NCBI GenBank assembly: GCA_902470475.1
Contig: CABRGT010000009.1
Span: 1 to 40,443 of the forward strand
Direction: 5' to 3'
DNA: 40,443 nt
Source of the DNA: an uncultured Porphyromonadaceae bacterium
GTDB taxonomy: Bacteria; Bacteroidota; Bacteroidia; Bacteroidales; Muribaculaceae
The position numbers were made by a program, and so were the translations under genes. The notes beneath the pieces are model-generated. The model did not search any database. It had not been told where the DNA came from and saw nothing but the letters and a program-made list of their open reading frames with translations. Numbering within the stretch: the first letter of the stretch is position 1; every line of letters starts with the position of its first letter. Positions 9,201-16,721 of the stretch are shown piece after piece.

Positions 9201-10082
9201 TAGCTCATAGCTGTCGAGACTCACTACTGGTGTACCCGGCATGACATCATTCGGAGCAAGCACTGTGAAATTCAACCCGTAATACGTGCTGCCTATAGAG
9301 AATGAAATATAAGGATGAGCGGATTCACCGGTGTTTTTGCTGAACGATAATGTGAGCGTGCCGTTTTCATTGTCGACATTTGTCTTTACGGAAAAACCGG
9401 CGTTGTCAGGTATGTAGACTTCAAGATCTTTTAGCTCGACACCTTTTAGGAATTTAAGTTGGCAGTCAGCCCCTTCGGCAGGAATGTAATATGTGTCAAC
9501 ATATAGTACGGCCCCTGTATTATACTGATGGGTGTCGAAGAATATGTCTGCTTCCTGGCGGATATGCAGAGTGGTCGTTTCCAGGCTGCCCGTATATCCG
9601 AAGTCGACATCGGCCTCGCGTGGCGTTCCATCGTTATTCTCCTGGATTTCGACTACGAGAGCCGTGCCTACAGATCCTTTATATTTGACCCAGTCAGGAA
9701 GGGCCGATCTGCATTCTACGGGCAGATAGAGTGATGGACCGCCTTCGATCTCAATGTGAATTTCTTCGTTGTCAGAATCCGTCCTGCCGCTCTTGTCCAC
9801 GTGCAGCTGGCTGTCTCTGAATTGTATTTTAGCGGGAGTCAGTTCCAGATACCAGTATTCATCGCAGTTGAATGTTTCACCTGCGACGTTCATTTCGTAA
9901 TGTCCGTCGATTTTCCGGAATGTTATCGTTCCGGCATTGTCGTATTTTATGATTTTTGACTGGCCGCTTATATCTGAGTTGCTTATGAACAAATATTTAT
10001 TCTTGACGGTGTCTTCCGAGAATACCAGCAGCGGAAACAGCGCTGCCAGTGCTATGACATAGCGGAGAATTTTGCTGCTCAT
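6294..10082 (-). CDS. Secreted M64-type (IgA peptidase family) metallopeptidase with BACON modules
   Basis: A 1262-residue exported protein; residues 1-22 form a signal peptide. BACON-like domains lie at about 76-177, 286-372 and 492-585 (LPEWLSV, then NESGQLREADV, then VHVKQ). Each is followed by a second beta-rich module (about 178-283, 374-483, 588-697), giving three two-domain units. Residues 703-790 resemble a leucine-rich-repeat cap (ALEELYRATDGDHWK, then LSENNLYGEVP). The C-terminal M64-like domain starts near 995 (KGFDIVLMGDGF) and carries HECIGHGIGRFLDEY at 1124-1138. The His-Glu and second His are three residues apart instead of the usual two. The start overlaps the upstream stop (ATGA), so it is translated with the small exported protein. 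The substrate is unknown; a host glycoprotein or mucin is inference. Confidence 0.8.
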   Translation of the reverse strand: MSSKILRYVIALAALFPLLVFSEDTVKNKYLFISNSDISGQSKIIKYDNAGTITFRKIDGHYEMNVAGETFNCDEYWYLELTPAKIQFRDSQLHVDKSGRTDSDNEEIHIEIEGGPSLYLPVECRSALPDWVKYKGSVGTALVVEIQENNDGTPREADVDFGYTGSLETTTLHIRQEADIFFDTHQYNTGAVLYVDTYYIPAEGADCQLKFLKGVELKDLEVYIPDNAGFSVKTNVDNENGTLTLSFSKNTGESAHPYISFSIGSTYYGLNFTVLAPNDVMPGTPVVSLDSYELTIDRKTDRDWWIHQDEGLMYDRRLETKSVLPEWLSVRFDRNGIIFRLNENESGQLREADVAIGFEGYSESKTVHVKQYPETFFEEEQPAAGGKYFGRKYYMGPEGADFAFNAHSGVEIKDLTISHSVIENGESRPLGDNEKVALSVNTDTENGLITFAFGKNIGKRTETSAEFSMGSKRYRLNFVSLDNIDDMPETPRVSLDSYELTVDRKAYKTDDGEDRDWWIRQDENLMYDRRLETKSVLPEWLSVRFDRNGIIFRLTENESGQLREADVAIGFEGYSESKTVHVKQYADVFITDEMQEPGHIIFEPGPKNFVQPAGDTLTFHYLKGAPFTYNFNRQFVNDNGEERDLQGDERIPIDVAVDHEAGTVTFTLGENQGLRTTIDTEFHIGSHTYGIRFTQMEPGMPSFAEQKAALEELYRATDGDHWKDRTKWMSDQPLALWHGITVMGKYVTKIYLSENNLYGEVPNEALMTLMLVPVHFEIYGNGIYGHISDELQATPQWQRNGMSLLCQNPYFTKLQRFTNYKENLRIPDETVEYLFEEEGTSTLYEILSRHQLNFFTVGDPSEFEANTQLSYPGRFQNVVTSFPYFESRESIKERVAKHPFRDQTVNLFRALYSTIISSWLGTTFILDNNGYVINVSCRDWSVDQSYYDNIVAETARRKLGEPTEHEWLKYPEDTGKEDMTDDGKYKCLHKASTAKGFDIVLMGDGFKAAANAEGGEYEQLMTRAMEHLLATEPLNSLRERINVYMVNVVSQSSIVGDGNTALNYDDAKCREYASKIPGVDMTNVVIVNITNRLEWEGGSYCNVNPEGWAVAHIANGGVSPVLNHECIGHGIGRFLDEYIIGGYSENKVNEDDMEEFRAWLDGMHALGMGLNVDYNGDPTKVYWSRMLADERYKGHVGIYQGAHQYPFDLYRSTENSLMGTENSAPSAVQRMIIYKRIMSLTEGPDWEFDYEEFVKFDSKNLK
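8332..8543. repeat. Intragenic duplicated segment, copy A
   Basis: A 212-base stretch inside the M64 peptidase gene matches 8971-9182 at about 200 of 212 positions by eye, with an offset of 639 bases (213 codons). It encodes the third BACON-like domain. Near-identity at silent sites points to recent duplication or gene conversion. Confidence 0.85.
8971..9182. repeat. Intragenic duplicated segment, copy B
   Basis: Partner of 8332-8543, encoding the second BACON-like domain. The flanking modules are far more diverged, so the high identity is confined to this block. Confidence 0.85.
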
Positions 10083-10588
10083 TTTCTGATGAATTTAAAC
10101 GTCTGGTTGCCGACTGTGATTATGTAGATACCTCTGCCGAGAGCCGATAGATCTATTTCGCACTCGTCGGTATCTGTTATATTTTCCGATATGATGATCG
10201 TTCCGGATGTGTCGCATATCGTCGCCTTGATCGCACCGTTGGCATGTCTGATTACGATTTTCTCATCCTGAAGATCTATTTCAGTTTCCATTGGGCAAAA
10301 ATCATCAATACCTTCTTGGCTATCGTAAAACAGCAATACCTCGAGGTCGGCGCTGTTGGGTATCTCGAATCTTGTGCCGCGGTATTCTACCGTGTGTATT
10401 TCTTCGGAAGGTGTCCATTCCGGACTGGAGGCCAGGAAGAAGCGGTAGCCGAAATAATCATCGTTGATGCTGCCTTGGAAATAGAGCGTGTTGACATTGT
10501 CTTCGGCTTGCGTCAGTGCCGGAAACAATAATGCGGGCAGCCCGACAGCCAGTGGCCATAGGACTCGTCTGTAAAAAATTTTGTTCAT
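10079..10588 (-). CDS. Small exported protein with sorting-domain-like C-terminus
   Basis: A 169-residue protein, taking the ATG at 10588. A longer frame from 10663 adds 25 residues but would bury the signal peptide. Residues 1-28 form a signal peptide ending in LTQA. The middle part is not recognised. From about residue 110 the sequence has the beta-strand pattern of type IX C-terminal sorting domains (type A): an IVIRHANGAIKATICD segment, then LSALGRGIYIITVGNQTFK and a basic end. Its stop overlaps the start of the M64 peptidase gene (ATGA). The pair may be exported together, but the peptidase has no visible sorting domain itself. PorV is encoded nearby. Function is unknown. Confidence 0.7.
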   Translation of the reverse strand: MNKIFYRRVLWPLAVGLPALLFPALTQAEDNVNTLYFQGSINDDYFGYRFFLASSPEWTPSEEIHTVEYRGTRFEIPNSADLEVLLFYDSQEGIDDFCPMETEIDLQDEKIVIRHANGAIKATICDTSGTIIISENITDTDECEIDLSALGRGIYIITVGNQTFKFIRK

Positions 10589-10794
10589 ATTCGGGGAGTT
10601 TTTATGTGATTCGACCGTATTATGCGGCGTTGCCGCCGAGCGGCGCGCCTGCGTGTAAAGCATTGGTTTATCATGATGGATAATTGTGCAAATTTAAGCA
10701 AATCAGCTCAATAAATTACCCCCCCAGTTAATAAATGTTAAATCAGTCAATTTGTCTCACATTTCATGGCAACCGACGAAGTCGCTTTGCAACG

Positions 10795-10836
10795 CAAAGA
10801 CAGCAGGCGTCTCGCCTGCGGCTCCAAGGCGCAAGG
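10795..10836 (+). repeat. Dispersed palindromic repeat, copy 2
   Basis: A perfect palindrome GCAGGCG-TCT-CGCCTGC at 10803-10819, followed by GGCTCC and later CGCAAGGT, as in copy 3. Confidence 0.75.
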
Positions 10837-10898
10837 TCAACGCGTACTGGTCGCTTGGATGCCGAGCACCCGGGCGCCGTGTGCAGCCATGCACCGGT

Positions 10899-10956
10899 AA
10901 AAAGCTGAGTCTACAGGGAAAGCAGGCGTCTCGCCTGCGTTTCCGGCCCGCAAGGT
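10899..10956 (+). repeat. Dispersed palindromic repeat, copy 3
   Basis: AAAAAGCTG, then CTACAGGGAAA, then the perfect palindrome GCAGGCG-TCT-CGCCTGC at 10922-10938, then TTTCCGGCCCGCAAGGT. The left flank matches copy 4 at 26571 and the right flank matches copy 2. Confidence 0.8.
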
Positions 10957-11033
10957 CACCCGCAAAGCCTACGGGACCGTGCTCCCGGCTGCCCTCTGTA
11001 GTGACGCGGCGCCGCCCGCGACGCTAATTCGGG

Positions 11034-11068
11034 AAAACAAAAAAGCCTTCCGGAAAGGGAAGGCTTTT
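11034..11068 (-). terminator. Terminator of the tRNA-Val pair
   Basis: AAAAGCCTTCC (11041-11051) pairs perfectly with GGAAGGCTTTT (11058-11068). On the minus strand the stem is followed by a TTTTTTGTTTT tail. Confidence 0.88.
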
Positions 11069-11070
11069 GG

Positions 11071-11148
11071 TGGTGGGCGCTGAGGGATTCGAACCCCCGA
11101 CCCTCTGCTTGTAAGGCAGACGCTCTGAACCAGCTGAGCTAAGCGCCC
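11071..11148 (-). tRNA. tRNA-Val(TAC), CCA encoded
   Basis: On the minus strand GGGCGCT pairs with AGCGCCC. Anticodon stem TCTGC/GCAGA with loop CTTACAA gives anticodon TAC. T loop TTCGAAT, discriminator A, and an encoded CCA. It is the second gene of a two-tRNA transcript and runs straight into the terminator. Confidence 0.95.
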
Positions 11149-11172
11149 TGCGACGAGATCGGTTTAAAAGAG

Positions 11173-11247
11173 TGGGCGCTGAGGGATTCGAACCCCCGAC
11201 CCTCTGCTTGTAAGGCAGACGCTCTGAACCAGCTGAGCTAAGCGCCC
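11173..11247 (-). tRNA. tRNA-Val(TAC), CCA not encoded
   Basis: The body is identical to the copy at 11071-11148, but after discriminator A the sequence reads CTC rather than CCA. It is first in the pair, separated by a 24-base spacer. CCA must be added by the nucleotidyltransferase. Confidence 0.95.
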
Positions 11248-11266
11248 TTTCTCGTCGAAAGCGGTG

Positions 11267-11298
11267 CAAAGTTAAGGCCATTTTTTGAATTGTGCAAA
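11267..11298 (-). promoter_or_regulatory. Promoter of the tRNA-Val pair
   Basis: On the minus strand TTTG (11298-11295), 20 bases, then TAACTTTG (11274-11267). The predicted start lies a few bases upstream of the first tRNA. Confidence 0.8.
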
Positions 11299-11347
11299 TT
11301 TTTGGCGACTTTTTTTGCTTCGGACGGCAAAAAACATCAAAATTGCA

Positions 11348-11845
11348 TCAAAAACGGAGATTCTGACCATCGATCGAGGCATCCACAGCGGCCAGGGCGA
11401 GGCAAAGCAGGGCTGCATGCCGGCTGTCGTTGCCTCGGATCCGGATGGCGTTGCCGTCGCCGGTGTCGGCCTCGGAGTTGAGCAGAATGATGCGTCGGCC
11501 GTGCATCCACGGCTCATAGGCCCGGGCGATGACGGTGTCGACGGTCTCGCCGCGGTCGGCGATGTCGGCGAGTACGGCATCTATGCCCGCGTCAGTCCGA
11601 TAGAAGCGGGCGCCGCGTCCGGGGGCCGGATCCGCATCGGCCACGGTGATGATGCGGCACGAGGCTGCGGCGAAAATGTCGATGATGTCGCCGGCGAATT
11701 CATGCGGGATTTGGTGGAGCATGACTGCGCGCGGGGCGTATTTTATCACGGCGGTGCCGGGGCGCCGTCCGGCGAGGCGCACCGGCCCGGCGCTTCGCCC
11801 GGCACGGTAGTCGGCCATGCGCTTTTCAAGATAGTTGTCGGCCAT
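11348..11845 (-). CDS. Small protein, possible degenerate short-chain dehydrogenase relative
   Basis: 165 residues from the ATG at 11845, which overlaps the recQ 3' end by 20 bases. The start NYLEKRMADYRAGR resembles the N-terminus of a Bacteroidales short-chain dehydrogenase group. The following part could align with a Rossmann beta-alpha-beta (SCRIITVADADP, then GARFYRTDAG). Where the TGxxxGxG cofactor loop should be, the sequence reads LHQIPHEF, with no glycines, and the catalytic Tyr-Lys half is missing. Translational coupling to recQ is likely. I cannot assign a function; the dehydrogenase relation is from memory of the family and is tentative. Confidence 0.55.
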   Translation of the reverse strand: MADNYLEKRMADYRAGRSAGPVRLAGRRPGTAVIKYAPRAVMLHQIPHEFAGDIIDIFAAASCRIITVADADPAPGRGARFYRTDAGIDAVLADIADRGETVDTVIARAYEPWMHGRRIILLNSEADTGDGNAIRIRGNDSRHAALLCLALAAVDASIDGQNLRF

Positions 11846-13649
11846 GGTAGTCTTTGATTGCTTTGAGGAATTCGGCACCGAAGCGGCGTGCTTTCTCGCG
11901 GCCCACACCGCTTACGTCCAATAGTTTGTCGAACGTCGACGGACGGCGGTGGGCCATGTCGAGCAGCGATGCGTCGCTCAGTACCATGAAGGCGGGAATG
12001 CCGGCACGGCGTGCAAGATCGCGCCGTACGGTCTTGAGATGTTCGAACAGCCGGTAGTCGGGAGCGGTTGCCTCGCCACTGATCGGCTTTGCCGACGTCC
12101 GGCGCGCGGTGTACTCCACGCGCTGGTAGCGCGGCAGTTCCACGCGGGCTTCGCCGCGCACCACACGCATGCCGTATGGTGTCACCGACAGCAGGCCGCC
12201 GTCGGCGATCGAGACATCGAGCAGACCCAGCTGCACCATCTGCTGGATGTAGAACCGCCACTCGGCTGCGGGCAGGTCGCGGCCCACGCCGTAGGTGCGG
12301 ATGCGGTCGTAGCCTTTCTGGCGCAGTTCGGCGCGGGCGCTCCCGCGCAGTATGTCGATCAGCATCAGCTGCCCGATCTGCGAGTCTGTGCGCAATATGG
12401 CGCTTGCGGCCATCTGTACGGGGACCGTCCCGTCGAACCGTTCGGGAGGATCGGTGCATACGTCGCAGTTGCCGCAGTCGGCCACGGCCTCCTCGCCGAA
12501 ATAGCTCAGCAGCACGCGCCGGCGGCAGACCCGTGCCTCGGCATATTCCTTCATCCGCTCGAGTTTCTCGGCGGCCACCATCTGCCGTCCGCTTTCATCG
12601 GCGAACTTCCGCCGCATGATCAGATCCTGCAGCGAGTAGAACAGCACTGTCTCCGACGGCAGCCCGTCGCGGCCCGCACGACCTATTTCCTGATAGTAGC
12701 TCTCGATGGTGCCCGGCAGGTTGTTGTGGACGACCCAGCGGATGTTGCTCTTATCGATGCCCATGCCGAAGGCGATTGTGGCGCACACTACCTGCACGTC
12801 GCCGTCGGAGAAGGCCCGGCGCGCGGTCTCGCGGTCGGTGGCCGACATGCCGGCGTGGTACACTGCCGAGCGGAATCCGCGGGCGCTCAGCGCCGCGTGC
12901 ATCTTCTCGGCGCCTTCCCGCGACAGGGTGTACACGATGCCCGTGTCCGTCGGATAGCGGCGTATCAGCTCCTCGATGGCCTTCTGGCGGTCGCGGGCCG
13001 ATGCGCCCTGCACCACGGTGAGCGACAGATTGGGGCGGTTGAACGATCCGAGCCACACGAGCGGATCGGCGAGACCGAGCTGTGCGGCTATGTCGCGGCG
13101 TGTGTCGCGGTCGGCGGTAGCCGTCAGCGCCATCACCGGCGCCGCCGGAAACAGATCCTTGATCCGCGCCAGCTGCGTGTACACGGGACGGAAATCATGC
13201 CCCCATTGTGAGATGCAGTGGGCTTCGTCGATGGCGACGAGCGGCACGGTAAGGCGTCCGAGCCATGTGTCGGCGTCGGCCAGCAGCCGTTCGGGCGACA
13301 GATACAGTATCTTGATCTTTCCGGCTATCGCGGCTTCGGCGGCTGCGCGGTTGTCGCCTTCGGCCTTGCCCGAGTGGACGGCGGCCGCAGGTATGCCGTT
13401 GGCGATGAGTGCCTGCACCTGATCCTCCATCAGCGCAATCAGGGGCGACACTACGATTGCCGTTCCCTTCAGCAGCAGGGCCGGCATCTGGTAGCAGAGC
13501 GACTTTCCCCCGCCGGTGGGCATGATCACCAGCGAGTCGCGGCCGCGGCAGGCGGCGTCGATCACCTCCCACTGTCCGGCGCGGAAGCTGTTGTAGCCGT
13601 AAAAGTTCTTGAGCACGCGCAGAGCGTCGGATTTTGAAATTGCAGGCAT
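11826..13649 (-). CDS. recQ: ATP-dependent DNA helicase RecQ
   Basis: A 607-residue 3'-5' DNA helicase for recombination and fork repair. Motif I PTGGGKS is at 44-50, motif II DEAH at 141-144 followed by CISQWGHDFRP, and motif VI QEIGRAGRDG lies in the second helicase lobe. After it comes the zinc-binding region with Cys in CRRRVLLSYFGE and CGNCDVC, then the winged helix. The C-terminal HRDC domain includes LLDVSGVGREKARRFG. All expected parts are present and the length is normal. Translation probably passes directly to the small overlapping gene downstream. Confidence 0.96.
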   Translation of the reverse strand: MPAISKSDALRVLKNFYGYNSFRAGQWEVIDAACRGRDSLVIMPTGGGKSLCYQMPALLLKGTAIVVSPLIALMEDQVQALIANGIPAAAVHSGKAEGDNRAAAEAAIAGKIKILYLSPERLLADADTWLGRLTVPLVAIDEAHCISQWGHDFRPVYTQLARIKDLFPAAPVMALTATADRDTRRDIAAQLGLADPLVWLGSFNRPNLSLTVVQGASARDRQKAIEELIRRYPTDTGIVYTLSREGAEKMHAALSARGFRSAVYHAGMSATDRETARRAFSDGDVQVVCATIAFGMGIDKSNIRWVVHNNLPGTIESYYQEIGRAGRDGLPSETVLFYSLQDLIMRRKFADESGRQMVAAEKLERMKEYAEARVCRRRVLLSYFGEEAVADCGNCDVCTDPPERFDGTVPVQMAASAILRTDSQIGQLMLIDILRGSARAELRQKGYDRIRTYGVGRDLPAAEWRFYIQQMVQLGLLDVSIADGGLLSVTPYGMRVVRGEARVELPRYQRVEYTARRTSAKPISGEATAPDYRLFEHLKTVRRDLARRAGIPAFMVLSDASLLDMAHRRPSTFDKLLDVSGVGREKARRFGAEFLKAIKDYHGRQLS

Positions 13650-13710
13650 ACGTCGGTTGCTGTGATAGCTACGTGGCTATAAAACCTCGATAGCGGAACG
13701 GTTGGTTAAA

Positions 13711-13740
13711 ACTCTGCCCGCAGCCTCCGGCCGCGGGCAG
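13711..13740 (-). terminator. Terminator of korAB
   Basis: CTGCCCGC (13714-13721) pairs perfectly with GCGGGCAG (13733-13740). On the minus strand the stem is followed by AGTTTTAACC. It lies 30 bases past the korB stop. Confidence 0.7.
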
Positions 13741-13769
13741 GTATTGTGTGTGGTGTCGGATGCGGGATG

Positions 13770-14780
13770 TTATTCCACGGTCCAGGTCTCGCCGGCGAGG
13801 ATCATGTCGCGGAGCGAGTCGAAGCCCTTGGCTGTGCGTACCTTCTCGACCTGCTCGCTTACGCCGGTCTCGTAGGTGGGTGCCTCCACGTCGCGGATCA
13901 CACCCACGGCCAGCGGCAGCGTCAGGCCGTCCATCATGGCCAGCTGCTGGTGCAGGAAGTTGGAGGGCGTGTGGGCGTCGTGGACCAGCACATCGTCGAT
14001 GGTGTAGCCGTCCTCGCCGATCTTCACGGCCTTAAGTCCGAAACCGTCCTGTACGAGGCCCATGTCGCCGTTCTTGCCGAAGAGCATCTTCTCGCCGTGG
14101 CGCAGATGAATGGTGCGCTCGGCGCGGACTTCCTTGTCGGTGATCGGGTTGTGGATGCCGTTGTTGAAGATGACGCAGTTCTGCAGGATCTCGGTCACGG
14201 CGGTGCCTTTGTGCCGGGCGGCCGCTACGAGCACTTCCTGCGACGTGGCCAGCTCTACGTCGATCGAGCGGCCGAAGAAGTTGCCGCGGGCGCCGAATAC
14301 GAGTTCGGCGGGGATGAACGGATCCTCGACCGTACCGTAGGGCGACGACTTCGACACGAAGCCGCGGTCGCTCGTGGGCGAGTACTGACCCTTGGTGAGG
14401 CCGTAGATCTTGTTGTTGAACAGGATGATGTTGATGTCGATGTTGCGGCGCACGGCGTGGATGAAGTGGTTGCCGCCGATGGCGAGTCCGTCGCCGTCGC
14501 CCGAGATCTGCCACACGGTCATCTCCGGATTCGCTACCTTGAAGCCGGTGGCTATTGCGGCTGCGCGTCCGTGGATGGTGTGGAAGCCGTAGGTATTCAT
14601 GTAGTAGGGCAGGCGCGAGGAGCATCCGATGCCCGAGATGACGGCCGTCATGTGCGGTGCTATCCCCAGCGTGGCCATGGCCTTGTGCAGGGTGTTGAGG
14701 ATGGCGTGGTCGCCGCAGCCGGGGCACCAGCGCACCGACTGATCGCTCTTGTATGAAGCTGCTGTATAGTTGTTTTCCAT
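13770..14780 (-). CDS. korB: 2-oxoacid (2-oxoglutarate):ferredoxin oxidoreductase beta subunit
   Basis: A 336-residue thiamine-diphosphate subunit. WCPGCGDH is at 18-25. The cofactor-binding segment is SGDGDGLAIGGNH followed by ILFNNKIYGLTKGQYS. With the gamma-alpha partner it converts a 2-oxoacid and CoA to acyl-CoA, CO2 and reduced ferredoxin, in the cytosol, usually 2-oxoglutarate in this family. There are only three bases between the korA stop and this start, so the two are one operon. The substrate (2-oxoglutarate rather than another 2-oxoacid) rests on overall resemblance. Confidence 0.9.
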   Translation of the reverse strand: MENNYTAASYKSDQSVRWCPGCGDHAILNTLHKAMATLGIAPHMTAVISGIGCSSRLPYYMNTYGFHTIHGRAAAIATGFKVANPEMTVWQISGDGDGLAIGGNHFIHAVRRNIDINIILFNNKIYGLTKGQYSPTSDRGFVSKSSPYGTVEDPFIPAELVFGARGNFFGRSIDVELATSQEVLVAAARHKGTAVTEILQNCVIFNNGIHNPITDKEVRAERTIHLRHGEKMLFGKNGDMGLVQDGFGLKAVKIGEDGYTIDDVLVHDAHTPSNFLHQQLAMMDGLTLPLAVGVIRDVEAPTYETGVSEQVEKVRTAKGFDSLRDMILAGETWTVE

Positions 14781-14783
14781 CTC

Positions 14784-16637
14784 TTATGCCTTTTCGATGA
14801 TACACTTGAGCTGCTCCTTCACCTCGGCTACGGTGAACGGCTGGCCCTGGATTTTGTTGATGCGGCGGATGTCGGTTCCCGGGAGCTTGCTCTGCAGGTA
14901 GTCGGCGAGCATGCCCGTGTTGAGTTCGGCCACCACTACATTCTTATAGCGGCGGATTGTCTCGAGGGTATTGGCCGGCAGCGGGTTGATGTAGCGCAGC
15001 TGGGCCAGGGCCACCGGTGTGCCTTCGGAGCATAGCTCTTCGGTGGCGGTGCGCAGGTGGCCGTAGGTGCCGCCCCAGCCTATGAGCAGGGTGTCGGCCG
15101 ATGTGTCGCCGTCGAGCTCGAGGGCCGGGATGTTGTCGGCGATGCGTGCGATCTTCTCGCGGCGGATATTCACCATTTTCTCATGGTTGGCCGGATCGGT
15201 GGAGATGGCGCCGGTCACGGTGTCTTTCTCCAGGCCGCCCAGGCGGTGCATGGCGCCTTCAGTACCGGGAATTGCCCAGTAGCGTACCTGTGTGTGGCTG
15301 TCGCGCTCGTAGGGACGCCAGCCGCCTTCTGCGATACGTTCGGCCGGCAGGTAAGGCACCTTGATCTCGGGATACTCGTCGTCGGTCGGCACGCGCCAGG
15401 CGCTGGAACCGTTGCCTATGAAGGCGTCCGTAAGCAGGATCACGGGCGTCATGTGCTCGATGGCGATGCGGGCGGCCTCGAAAGCCATGGTGAAGCAGTC
15501 GGTCGGAGTCGCGGCCGCCACCACTGCCACGGGCGACTCGCCGTTGCGGCCGTAGAGGGCCTGCATCAGGTCGGTCTGTTCGGTTTTGGTGGGCAGGCCG
15601 GTCGAAGGTCCGCCGCGCTGCACGTCGATTACTACCAGAGGCAGCTCGGCCATTACGGCCAGGCCGATGCCCTCGCTCTTGAGCGCCAGGCCGGGGCCCG
15701 ACGTCGATGTGACGGCCAGGTTACCGGCGAACGAGGCGCCGATGGCCGAGCATACGCCGGCGATCTCGTCCTCCATCTGGATGGCCTTCACGCCGAGGTC
15801 CTTGCGCTTGGCCAGCTCATGCAGTATGTCGGTGGCGGGGGTGATGGGGTAGGAGCCCAGGAACAGCGGACGGCCCGACTTCTGCGAGGCCATGATCAGA
15901 CCCCACGCTGTGGCCGTGTTGCCGTTGATATCGGTGTACACGCCGGGCACCGGCTCGTCGCTCTCGATGCGGTAGGTCGACACGCTGGCGTGGATATTGC
16001 TGCCGTAGTTGTAGCCCGCTTCGATGACCTTGGCGTTGGCCTCGTAGATAGCGGGCTTTTTGGCAAATTTTTTCTTCAGGTGCCGCAGGGCCGCTTCGAG
16101 CGGACGGTCGAACAGCCAGCATACGAGGCCCAGGGCAAATATGTTGCGGCATTTGAGCACGCTCTTGTTGTCGAGTCCGCTGCCCTCGAGGGCGGCCTTG
16201 GTCATGGAGGTGACGGGGACTTCGACCACCTGGGCGCTGATGCCGAGTTCGGTGAACGGATCGTCGGTGGCGAACAGGGCCTTGCGCAGATCGGCCTCCT
16301 TGAACGAGTCGATGTCGACGATGATCACGCCGCCCGGTTTCAGGAACTTCACATTCTGCTTCAGTGCGGCCGGATTCATGGCAATGAGAACATCGCAGCG
16401 GTCGCCGGGGGTGTGCACGCCGACACCGACGCTCACCTGAAAGCCCGAAACACCGCTGAGCGACCCCTGCGGGGCGCGGATCTCGGCCGGATAGTCGGGG
16501 AAGGTCGACACCTGATTGCCCACGCCGGCTGAGACATTGGTGAAAATGTTACCCGCAAGCTGCATGCCGTCGCCCGAATCGCCGGAAAACCGCACTACAA
16601 CCTTGTCGAGAACCTTTACATTTGTTTTCTCTAACAT
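14784..16637 (-). CDS. korA: 2-oxoacid (2-oxoglutarate):ferredoxin oxidoreductase, fused gamma-alpha subunit
   Basis: A 617-residue fusion. Residues 1 to about 190 form the gamma domain (VVRFSGDSGDGMQLAG, DYPAEIRAPQGS, VLIAMNPAALKQN). The alpha pyrimidine-binding domain follows (SYPITPATDILHELAK, then AIQMEDEIAGVCSAIGASFAG and VDVQRGGPSTGLPTKTEQTDL). The C-terminal part, with LLIGWGGTYGHLRTA, closes the subunit. This gamma-alpha order is typical for Bacteroidetes. The gene starts at the ATG at 16637, behind a leader containing a short perfect hairpin (16661-16677). It is divergent from parE. Confidence 0.93.
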   Translation of the reverse strand: MLEKTNVKVLDKVVVRFSGDSGDGMQLAGNIFTNVSAGVGNQVSTFPDYPAEIRAPQGSLSGVSGFQVSVGVGVHTPGDRCDVLIAMNPAALKQNVKFLKPGGVIIVDIDSFKEADLRKALFATDDPFTELGISAQVVEVPVTSMTKAALEGSGLDNKSVLKCRNIFALGLVCWLFDRPLEAALRHLKKKFAKKPAIYEANAKVIEAGYNYGSNIHASVSTYRIESDEPVPGVYTDINGNTATAWGLIMASQKSGRPLFLGSYPITPATDILHELAKRKDLGVKAIQMEDEIAGVCSAIGASFAGNLAVTSTSGPGLALKSEGIGLAVMAELPLVVIDVQRGGPSTGLPTKTEQTDLMQALYGRNGESPVAVVAAATPTDCFTMAFEAARIAIEHMTPVILLTDAFIGNGSSAWRVPTDDEYPEIKVPYLPAERIAEGGWRPYERDSHTQVRYWAIPGTEGAMHRLGGLEKDTVTGAISTDPANHEKMVNIRREKIARIADNIPALELDGDTSADTLLIGWGGTYGHLRTATEELCSEGTPVALAQLRYINPLPANTLETIRRYKNVVVAELNTGMLADYLQSKLPGTDIRRINKIQGQPFTVAEVKEQLKCIIEKA

Positions 16638-16660
16638 ATTGATTTAGGGTCATTTAGTGT

Positions 16661-16677
16661 AAGGCGCTTCGCGCCTT
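16661..16677. other. Short perfect hairpin in the korA leader
   Basis: AAGGCGC (16661-16667), loop TTC, GCGCCTT (16671-16677). It lies between the predicted korA transcription start (near 16684) and the ATG. On the plus strand it would be followed by TTTTC, so it could also act as a weak terminator there. Confidence 0.4.
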
Positions 16678-16690
16678 TTCGGATTGTGTG

Positions 16691-16721
16691 CAAAGGTAGA
16701 CATTTATTTTCATTAAAAAAA
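16691..16721 (-). promoter_or_regulatory. Promoter of korAB
   Basis: On the minus strand TACCTTTG (16698-16691) matches the -7 box. The -33 position 19 bases upstream reads TTTT instead of TTTG. Confidence 0.6.

Larger units (their letters stand above)
10664..11033. other. Intergenic stretch with two palindromic repeats
   Basis: No gene supported. CAAATTTA at 10689-10696 is a minus-strand TAAATTTG box that may serve the 10588 operon, though no clear -33 box accompanies it. The AT-rich GTTAATAAATGTTAAAT block (10728-10744) is followed by GC-rich sequence with two copies of the dispersed repeat. The plus-strand open frame at 10752-11027 is low-complexity, Arg-rich, and made largely of repeat sequence. 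Confidence 0.6.

Noticed and set aside
10752..11027. Plus-strand open frame of 91 residues
   Set aside because: It consists mostly of the palindromic repeats and Arg-rich low-complexity sequence, with no homology-like features.
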